This document shows positions 58,555-64,000 of a stretch of DNA of 64,000 nucleotides, one piece after another. Under the pieces are notes generated by a model, which did not search any database, was not told the origin of the DNA, and worked only from the letters and a program-made list of their open reading frames with translations. This DNA is from Pseudonocardia alaniniphila (GTDB lineage: Bacteria; Actinomycetota; Actinomycetes; Mycobacteriales; Pseudonocardiaceae). Made by a program: the position numbers and the translations under genes. Numbering within the stretch: the first letter of the stretch is position 1; each line of letters starts with the position of its first letter. The stretch spans positions 124,001-188,000 of the forward strand of contig NZ_JAKXMK010000028.1 of the NCBI RefSeq assembly GCF_022524485.1, written 5' to 3'.

Positions 58555-60282
58555 TCACTTGTACATGGTCTGGTTCATGGTCCCCGGGGCGTAGACCTCC
58601 GGGTCGACCCAGACGTTGATGAGGGACGGCAAGCCCGACTCGCGGGCTCGCTGGAGTGCAGGTGCGATGTCGGCGGGGTCGCGGACCTCTTCGCCATGAC
58701 CACCGAGCATCTTGGCGAACTGGTCGTACCTGACGTTGCCGAGCGTGTTGCCCACGCGGCCCCGGTTCTCGCCGTACTTCTGGATCTGCCCGTAGCGGAT
58801 CTGGTTCATCGACGAGTTGTTGCCGACGATCCCGACGAACGGGAGGTTGAAGCGAACCAGGGTCTCGAAGTCCCAGCCGGTGAGGCTGAAGGCGCCGTCG
58901 CCGAAGAGGGCGACGACCTCCTTGTCGGGACGAGCGTGCTTGGCGGCCATCACGAAGGGGATGCCGACGCCGAGGGTGCCCAGGGGGCCCGGGTCCATCC
59001 AGTGACCGGGGGACTTGGGCTGCACAACCTGGCCGGAGAAGGTGACGATGTCACCGCCGTCGCCGACGTAGATCGAGTCCTCCGTGAGGAACTCGTTGAT
59101 CTCGTGCACGAGCCGGTACGGGTCGATCGGCATGGCATCGGAGCGCTGGCGGGGGAGGCGCTTCTCGTATGCGGCGGTCTCGAACGCCCGTAGCTCGTCG
59201 ATCCAGGCCTTCCGCTTGGCCGCGCCGGTGCTGACGCGGCCCGAGGAAGCAGCCGTAGCGGCCCCCAGGATCGCGCCCACGTCGCCGACGAGGCCGAGGT
59301 CGATGTCGCGGTTCTTGCCGACCGTGCGGTAGTCCAGGTCGATCTGGACGACCTTGGCCGTGGGCGAGAGCCGCCGGCCGTAGCCCATCCGGAAGTCGAA
59401 CGGCGTGCCGACGATGATGATGAGGTCGGCCTCGTTGAACGCGTGGCGGCGGGCCAGCTGGAAGTGCAGCGGGTCCTTCGGGGCGAGGGTGCCTCGGCCG
59501 GCGCCGTTCATGAACGCCGGGATGTTCAGGGTGCGGACGAACTCGATGGCGGCGTCGGTGGCCCGGCAGGTCCACACCTGGTTGCCCAGTAGGACGCACG
59601 GCTTCTCGGACTGCGCGATGAGGTCGGCCAGCTGCTCGACGGCGGCGGGGTCACCCGCGGACTTCGTGGAGGCGCGGTAGGAGCCGGGCCTGGGGAGACG
59701 GGCCTGCTCGTAGGGCACGTGGGCGTCGAGCACATCGCGCGGGATCTCGAGGAACGACGGGCCCGGGGCTCCGTTGAAACACTCACGGAAAGCCATCGAC
59801 ACCATGTCGGCGGCGCGGGCCGTGTGCGGCACCGTGGCGGCGAACTTCGTGATCGGCGTCATCATGTCGACGTGGGGGAGGTCCTGCAGCGAGCCCATCT
59901 TGTGCTGGCTCAGTGCGCCCTGACCCCCGATGAGCAGCATCGGGCTCTCCGCGCGTAGCGCGTTGGCGACGCCGGTCACGGCGTCGCTGGTGCCGGGGCC
60001 GGCGGTGACGACCGCGCAGCCGGGCTTGCCGGTGATGCGCGCATAACCGTCGGCGGCGTGGGCCGCAACCTGCTCGTGACGTACGTCGATGACCTCGATG
60101 CCCTCATCGACACAGCCGTCATAGATGTCGATAATGTGACCGCCGCAGAGGGTGTAGACCGTATCCACGCCCTCGGCCTTGAGTGCCTTCGCGACCAGGT
60201 GGCCGCCGGAGATCGTCTCGGGTGCGATCGCCGCATCGCTCACCCCGTGGCGTTGAGCGCTCGCGGGGATCGTCTGCGTCAT
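58555..60282 (-). CDS. Oxalyl-CoA decarboxylase / 2-hydroxyacyl-CoA lyase family ThDP enzyme
   Basis: A 575-residue ThDP enzyme. The catalytic Glu is in RHEQVAAHAADGYAR (about 73), and the ThDP motif is GDGAFSLTGWDFETLVRFNLPFVGIVGNN. The C terminus is SLINVWVDPEVYAPG. It heads the frc operon, as expected of oxalyl-CoA decarboxylase. The active-site segment GALSQHKMGSLQDLPHVD differs from the Tyr-Glu pair (QQGDYEEMDQ) of Oxalobacter OXC and looks closer to 2-hydroxyacyl-CoA lyases. Start ATG 60282 behind GGAGGTG. It could decarboxylate oxalyl-CoA, or join or split formyl-CoA and aldehydes. Two operators lie upstream. Confidence 0.78.
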   Translation of the reverse strand: MTQTIPASAQRHGVSDAAIAPETISGGHLVAKALKAEGVDTVYTLCGGHIIDIYDGCVDEGIEVIDVRHEQVAAHAADGYARITGKPGCAVVTAGPGTSDAVTGVANALRAESPMLLIGGQGALSQHKMGSLQDLPHVDMMTPITKFAATVPHTARAADMVSMAFRECFNGAPGPSFLEIPRDVLDAHVPYEQARLPRPGSYRASTKSAGDPAAVEQLADLIAQSEKPCVLLGNQVWTCRATDAAIEFVRTLNIPAFMNGAGRGTLAPKDPLHFQLARRHAFNEADLIIIVGTPFDFRMGYGRRLSPTAKVVQIDLDYRTVGKNRDIDLGLVGDVGAILGAATAASSGRVSTGAAKRKAWIDELRAFETAAYEKRLPRQRSDAMPIDPYRLVHEINEFLTEDSIYVGDGGDIVTFSGQVVQPKSPGHWMDPGPLGTLGVGIPFVMAAKHARPDKEVVALFGDGAFSLTGWDFETLVRFNLPFVGIVGNNSSMNQIRYGQIQKYGENRGRVGNTLGNVRYDQFAKMLGGHGEEVRDPADIAPALQRARESGLPSLINVWVDPEVYAPGTMNQTMYK

Positions 60283-60330
60283 GGCGATGCACCTCCTCGT
60301 AGTCGTCGCCACTCGGCCAGCGGCTAGTTC

Positions 60331-60348
60331 CATACTGCATACGGTATG
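60331..60348 (-). promoter_or_regulatory. Operator 3 of the oxalate regulon
   Basis: The exact reverse complement of operator 1. It lies 48 bases upstream of the decarboxylase-like start codon, in the position of a promoter-proximal site. Confidence 0.7.
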
Positions 60349-60451
60349 GGTGCTTTGGTACTCCTAGCTTCGTCGGATGTCCAGAGTTGGTTTCCCGACA
60401 GCCCTCGTGACCCCTGTATGTCCGTCCTGTTCCGTCTTGACGTCGCGGTTC

Positions 60452-60469
60452 CATACTGCATACTGAATG
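60452..60469 (+). promoter_or_regulatory. Operator 4 of the oxalate regulon
   Basis: CATACTGCATACTGAATG shares the CATACTGCATAC half with operator 3 and is imperfect in the other arm. It is 27 bases upstream of the GTG start of the divergent ketopantoate-reductase-like gene. Confidence 0.6.
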
Positions 60470-60496
60470 CACAGTCGCCGAGGACGGGAGCTCGAC

Positions 60497-61474
60497 GTGA
60501 AGGTTGCTGTGCTGGGTGCCGGTGCGATCGGTGCGTATGTAGGAGCGAGCCTCAGTCGGGCAGGTGTCGATGTACACCTGGTCGCCCGCGGCGAGCACCT
60601 CAAAGCGCTCCGAGCCAACGGAGTCCAGGTACTGAGTCCCCGCGGTGACTTCACCGCCCATCCCCACGCAACGGACGATCCCGGCGAGATCGGGCCCGTC
60701 GACCACGTGTTCCTGGGGTTCAAGGCCAACGCCTACGCAGCGGCCGGCCCCATGATCAAGCCGCTGCTGCACGACAGCACCAGCATCATCGCCGCTCAGA
60801 ACGGGATCCCGTGGTGGTACTTCCACCGCCTTCCCGGGCAGTTCGAGGGCCACCGCATCGAGAGTGTCGACCCGGACGGTGCGGTCACGGCCGCGCTCGA
60901 CCTGGATCGTGCCATCGGCTGCGTGGTCTACGCCGCTACGGAGATCGAAGCTCCCGGCGTCGTACGGCATCTGGAGGGCACGCGGTTCTCCATCGGGGAG
61001 CCGGACGGCAGCATCTCCACGCGCTGCACGGAGTTCGCCGAGGCGATGGTGGCCGGTGGCCTCAAGTGTCCGGTCGAGGCCGACCTGCGTTGCGACATCT
61101 GGATCAAGTTGATGGGCAACATCGCCTTCAACCCGCTCAGCGCGCTCACCAGGGCGACGATGGCCGGGATCTGCCGCCACCAGGGCACTCGCGCCCTTGT
61201 GGCCCAGATGATGGAGGAGACCCTCGAGGTCGCCCACCGGGTGGGCAGCTACCCCGAGATCTCCGTGGAGAAGCGTCTTGCCGGCGCCGAGCGCACCGGC
61301 GAGCACAAGACCTCCACGCTTCAGGACCTGGAGCGTGGACGCCCGATGGAGCTCGACGTGCTCCTGACCGCCGTGGTGGAGCTCGCCGATCTCACCGGCG
61401 CCGAGGTCCCCACTCTTCGGGCGATCACCGCTGTAGCCGACCTGCTCAACCAGCAGGTGGCCGCGGCGTCCTGA
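60497..61474 (+). CDS. Ketopantoate reductase (ApbA/PanE) family oxidoreductase
   Basis: A 325-residue NAD(P)-dependent reductase. The Rossmann motif VAVLGAGAIGAYVGASLSRAG starts at the second residue. The family Lys-containing FLGFKANA follows, then AAQNGIPWWYF and the C-terminal WIKLMGNIAFNPLSALT with the conserved Lys and Asn. The start GTG 60497 puts the nucleotide-binding strand at the N terminus. PanE itself makes pantoate, but the setting with gcl, hyi and the oxalate operon suggests reduction of tartronate semialdehyde or a related 2-oxoacid. It has its own operator and diverges from the decarboxylase operon. Confidence 0.8.
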   Translation: MKVAVLGAGAIGAYVGASLSRAGVDVHLVARGEHLKALRANGVQVLSPRGDFTAHPHATDDPGEIGPVDHVFLGFKANAYAAAGPMIKPLLHDSTSIIAAQNGIPWWYFHRLPGQFEGHRIESVDPDGAVTAALDLDRAIGCVVYAATEIEAPGVVRHLEGTRFSIGEPDGSISTRCTEFAEAMVAGGLKCPVEADLRCDIWIKLMGNIAFNPLSALTRATMAGICRHQGTRALVAQMMEETLEVAHRVGSYPEISVEKRLAGAERTGEHKTSTLQDLERGRPMELDVLLTAVVELADLTGAEVPTLRAITAVADLLNQQVAAAS

Positions 61475-61550
61475 CAGGTCCACGCCCAGAGGCCGTCGGC
61501 GGGTGAACAGCCTGCCGGCGGCCGGCGCGTCTCCAGGCCCGAACTGCGCG

Positions 61551-61586
61551 AACGGCACTCCCGATCAGGTCGACGGGAGTGCCGTT
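61551..61586. terminator. Bidirectional terminator
   Basis: A perfect 13-bp stem AACGGCACTCCCG/CGGGAGTGCCGTT with a 10-base loop, flanked by TTTCC on the plus strand, between the convergent reductase and gcl genes. Confidence 0.82.
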
Positions 61587-61690
61587 TCCGTATTCCGGGG
61601 TGGGCCGTGCACGCCGCGAGGCGTTGACTATGCGAAACGGCCTCCTCGCCGGTCCGGCCGGACGCGGTCACCGTGCTGTGTCCGGTGGCC

Positions 61691-63370
61691 TCAGTCGGCC
61701 AGTGGCACCAGCTCGTGCGCCGGCTCGATCTCGTTGACGGTGTTCAGGGACTCGCTCGTCGCGGCGTCGGCCTCCCGCTCCACCATGACCTCGACGAGTA
61801 CCGGCAGCTGCTGGGCCTCCGACTCGAGCGTCGCCCAGCTCAGCGCATCGGCGATGTTCCCGGGCTGATCGATGCGTCGCGCCGGGCAGCCGAAGGCATC
61901 CATGAGCGTGACGTGGTCGATTCCGCCCTCGCCGCAATGCAGATCGTCGGCGTTGTTGACCATGACGATGACGAACGGAATCTTGTGCTGGGCGGCGACC
62001 GCGATCTCTTCCATGAGGAACTGGAAGGAATGGTCGCCGACCACCGCGACAACCTGCTTGTCCGGGAGCCCACTCTTGACGCCGATTGCGGCGGGCACCT
62101 CCCAGCCGAGCGGGCCGGGCTGACCGCACACCATGTGACGGCGCGGTTTGAACGTCTGCTGGAACTGGCCGGACCAGATCCCGTAAAGACCGATCGCAGT
62201 CACGAATGCGGTGTCGGGTCCGAACGTCCGGTCGATCTCCCGGAACACACGCGAGGGCTTGATCGGCACGGCGTCGACGTCGTCCGGGCGCCGCAGGGTG
62301 GCACGCAGGTGCGCCACCCGTTCCACCCACGTCCCGGGCGCGTGCTGCGGCGACGAGCGCCGGGCGTGGTCGCGCATGGCGGCCAAGGTCGGCTTGGCGT
62401 GCCCGACGATCCCCAGGTCCGGCTCGAACACCCTGCCGATCTGTGTCGGCTCGATGTCGACGTGGATGAACGTCCGTCCGTGCCGGTAGGTCTGCAGATC
62501 GCCGGTGTGCAGGTTGCAGAACCGCACTCCGACCGCGAGCACGAGGTCGCTCTCGAGGAACGTGGCGTTGCCCCAGCGGGCCTGCGTCTGCAGCCCCGCC
62601 ATGCCGGCGAACAGTGGGTGGTTCTCCGGGAACGACCCCTTGCCCATCAGCGTGACCTGCACGGGCACCTGGAGGTACTCGGCGAGCTGGCGTAACTCGT
62701 CCGACGCCTCTGCGCCGATGACCCCGCCGCCGGCGAGGATGATCGGCCGCTGAGCCTTCTCCAGCATCTGCACGGCCGCGTTGATCGGCTGCACCCGTGG
62801 CGCCGGCACCTCGATCGGGAGCGGTGCCTCGACCTTGCGGTTGTAGAGGCAGGTGCCGCGCTGCACGGCGATCGGCAGATCGATGAGCACCGGGCCCGGC
62901 CGGCCCGAGCGGGCGATCCGGAACGCCTCACGGAACACCCAGGCGGCCTGGGCCGGCTCCGTGAGCCGCGCGGCCCACTTCGTCACCGGCTTGGCGATCT
63001 CGACGATGTCGACGGCTGGGAACGCCTCCTGGCGCGGCTCGGTGCGCTCCGGCTGGCCCGTGATGCAGATGATCGGGACGGAGTCGGCGAGCGCGGCGTG
63101 GAGGCCGGTGATCATGTTCGTGGCGGCAGGACCGGACGTACCGATCGTCACGCCGACCTTGCCGGTGGCTCGTGCCCACCCGTCGGCGGCGTGCGTGCCG
63201 CCTGCCTCGTGGCGCACTGTCAGGTGCTTGATCCCGTTGTCCAGCAGCGCCGCGTACAGCGGCAGGACCGTGGCGCCGGGGATGCCGAAGACCGTGTCGA
63301 CACCCTCCGACGCCATGACTGCCGCCACCGCCTCCATGCAGGGGACGACCCTGCTCGCGGTGGTTGCCAT
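61691..63370 (-). CDS. gcl: Glyoxylate carboligase (tartronate-semialdehyde synthase), with internal deletion
   Basis: A 559-residue ThDP enzyme closely tracking E. coli Gcl (ADSVPIICITGQP, FPAVDIVEIAKPVTKWA, IEPTQIGRVFEPDLGIVGHAK, CGQPGPLGWEVPAAIGV, GDHSFQFLMEEIAVAAQ). It would join two glyoxylates to tartronate semialdehyde with loss of CO2. Two oddities stand out. The Gcl-specific Val that replaces the ThDP Glu is Glu here (RHEAGGTH). After VNNA about 24 residues of the usual YLGLIRQ loop are missing in frame (VNNADDLHCGEGGIDHV). The second change touches the cofactor site and may impair the enzyme. Start ATG 63370. Confidence 0.85.
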   Translation of the reverse strand: MATTASRVVPCMEAVAAVMASEGVDTVFGIPGATVLPLYAALLDNGIKHLTVRHEAGGTHAADGWARATGKVGVTIGTSGPAATNMITGLHAALADSVPIICITGQPERTEPRQEAFPAVDIVEIAKPVTKWAARLTEPAQAAWVFREAFRIARSGRPGPVLIDLPIAVQRGTCLYNRKVEAPLPIEVPAPRVQPINAAVQMLEKAQRPIILAGGGVIGAEASDELRQLAEYLQVPVQVTLMGKGSFPENHPLFAGMAGLQTQARWGNATFLESDLVLAVGVRFCNLHTGDLQTYRHGRTFIHVDIEPTQIGRVFEPDLGIVGHAKPTLAAMRDHARRSSPQHAPGTWVERVAHLRATLRRPDDVDAVPIKPSRVFREIDRTFGPDTAFVTAIGLYGIWSGQFQQTFKPRRHMVCGQPGPLGWEVPAAIGVKSGLPDKQVVAVVGDHSFQFLMEEIAVAAQHKIPFVIVMVNNADDLHCGEGGIDHVTLMDAFGCPARRIDQPGNIADALSWATLESEAQQLPVLVEVMVEREADAATSESLNTVNEIEPAHELVPLAD

Positions 63371-63470
63371 CGCTAGCCTTGCAGCAGTCCGGGCTCGGCG
63401 TTCTCGAGCACCCCACCGGGCCCGAGAACGACCTCTTTGGTCCCGAGGCCGACGATCCCGACGGGTTGTG

Positions 63471-64000
63471 TCACACGGACTCCTCGACGGCGGCGGCGGA
63501 CCGCAGGTGCCGGGGGAGCCAGCCGAAACTGTCGGCGCTCTGTCCCACCGGCTTGTACTCGAGGCCGACGTAGCCGCGGTACTCACTTGCGGCCAGCCGG
63601 TCGAGCAGGATGGGCCAGTCGAGGTTGCCCGTGCCCGGCTGTCCCCGGCCGGGTGGGTCGGCGATCTGGACGTGACCGAACCGGTCGGCGCGCCGCTCGA
63701 TGAGCTGCTCGACCGGCTCGCCCATGCGGGCGAGGTGGTACAGATCGGCGAGGAACGCGATGTTCGGCACGTCGTGGATGACCCGCAGGTACTCGATCAG
63801 GTCCAGCGCCTCGTGCGAGGAGGTGATCGGGTAGTCGGGGCTCTCGATGTTGTTGAGTGCCTCGATCACGACGGTGGCCCCGGCCCGTTCGGCGGAACGC
63901 GCGGCGAGCACGAGGTTCTCCGTGGCGATCTCGCGCTGCTCGGGCACGCTCGACTCGGGGTCCCAGTTTCCGTACAGGGCGTTGAGAACAGTGCAACCGA
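63471..64000 (-). CDS. hyi: Hydroxypyruvate isomerase-like TIM-barrel protein (cut by window edge)
   Basis: The last 176 codons are present; the N terminus lies beyond 64000. The visible part begins near CTVLNALYGNW and contains VVIEALNNIESPDYPITS, FLADLYHLARMGEP, GHVQIADPPGRGQPGTGNLDW and YVGLEYKP. This is the Hyi/AP-endonuclease-2 barrel with metal ligands Glu, Asp, His and Glu. Hyi interconverts hydroxypyruvate and tartronate semialdehyde, the Gcl product. It is upstream of gcl on the same strand with a 100-base gap, so the two probably form one unit. Confidence 0.87.
   Translation of the reverse strand, partial: GCTVLNALYGNWDPESSVPEQREIATENLVLAARSAERAGATVVIEALNNIESPDYPITSSHEALDLIEYLRVIHDVPNIAFLADLYHLARMGEPVEQLIERRADRFGHVQIADPPGRGQPGTGNLDWPILLDRLAASEYRGYVGLEYKPVGQSADSFGWLPRHLRSAAAVEESV

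Overview
The window is high-GC actinobacterial DNA. Gene content and order point to the Pseudonocardiaceae, probably a Pseudonocardia-like genome. From about 22 to 44 kb the order topA, an Rv3647c-like gene, a DUF1998 helicase, a seven-gene Tad-type locus, the 6C RNA, an HAD phosphatase, a Fic-like gene and acs follows the Rv3646c-Rv3667 segment of Mycobacterium tuberculosis. The species is inferred from gene content only.

Layout. 1-5.9 kb: small chromosomal genes (two membrane proteins, a YnfA-like protein, a cation-efflux protein, a DUF1707 protein, an amidase and a VanZ protein). 5,938-20,487: a 14.5-kb actinomycete integrative and conjugative element (AICE) inserted in the 3' end of a tRNA-Pro(CGG) gene and bounded by a 45-bp direct repeat. 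Its right half is the core: repressor with operators, small conserved proteins, FtsK-type DNA pump, spread proteins, replication initiator, excisionase and tyrosine integrase. Its left half is cargo: an aminoglycoside-phosphotransferase-like gene between two palindromic repeats, an unknown gene, a membrane-anchored coiled-coil protein, a reverse transcriptase overlapping a HEPN-motif gene, and a CutA gene. 20.5-34 kb: housekeeping genes (metallophosphoesterase, YqeY, TopA, three tandem paralogous lipoproteins, a proton-pumping pyrophosphatase, a beta-lactamase-fold protein, a helicase). 34.5-39.7 kb: the Tad locus on the minus strand. 39.8-44.2 kb: 6C RNA, HAD phosphatase, degenerate Fic protein and acetyl-CoA synthetase.

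44.2 kb to the right edge is an oxalate/glyoxylate catabolism region. Two near-identical OFA-family (oxalate:formate antiporter-type) transporters lie 4.36 kb apart with duplicated leaders. Between them are degenerate IS256 and IS110 remnants. Then follow a beta-carbonic anhydrase, a TerC protein and an atypical Nramp-like transporter. Next is a minus-strand operon of oxalyl-CoA-decarboxylase-like ThDP enzyme, formyl-CoA:oxalate CoA-transferase and NDP-forming acyl-CoA synthetase. A ketopantoate-reductase-like gene diverges from it. Glyoxylate carboligase and the edge-truncated hydroxypyruvate isomerase complete the set. The same 18-bp motif (CATACCGTATGCAGTATG or close variants) lies in front of both transporter genes and twice in the divergent promoter region, which suggests one regulon: import oxalate, activate it to oxalyl-CoA, decarboxylate it, and send glyoxylate through tartronate semialdehyde.

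The best candidate for an undescribed system is the RT/HEPN pair at 9,348-11,428. The two genes overlap by 28 bases in different frames, and a C-CCC-CCT heptamer just before the RT stop codon could fuse them by -1 frameshifting into one AbiA-like protein.
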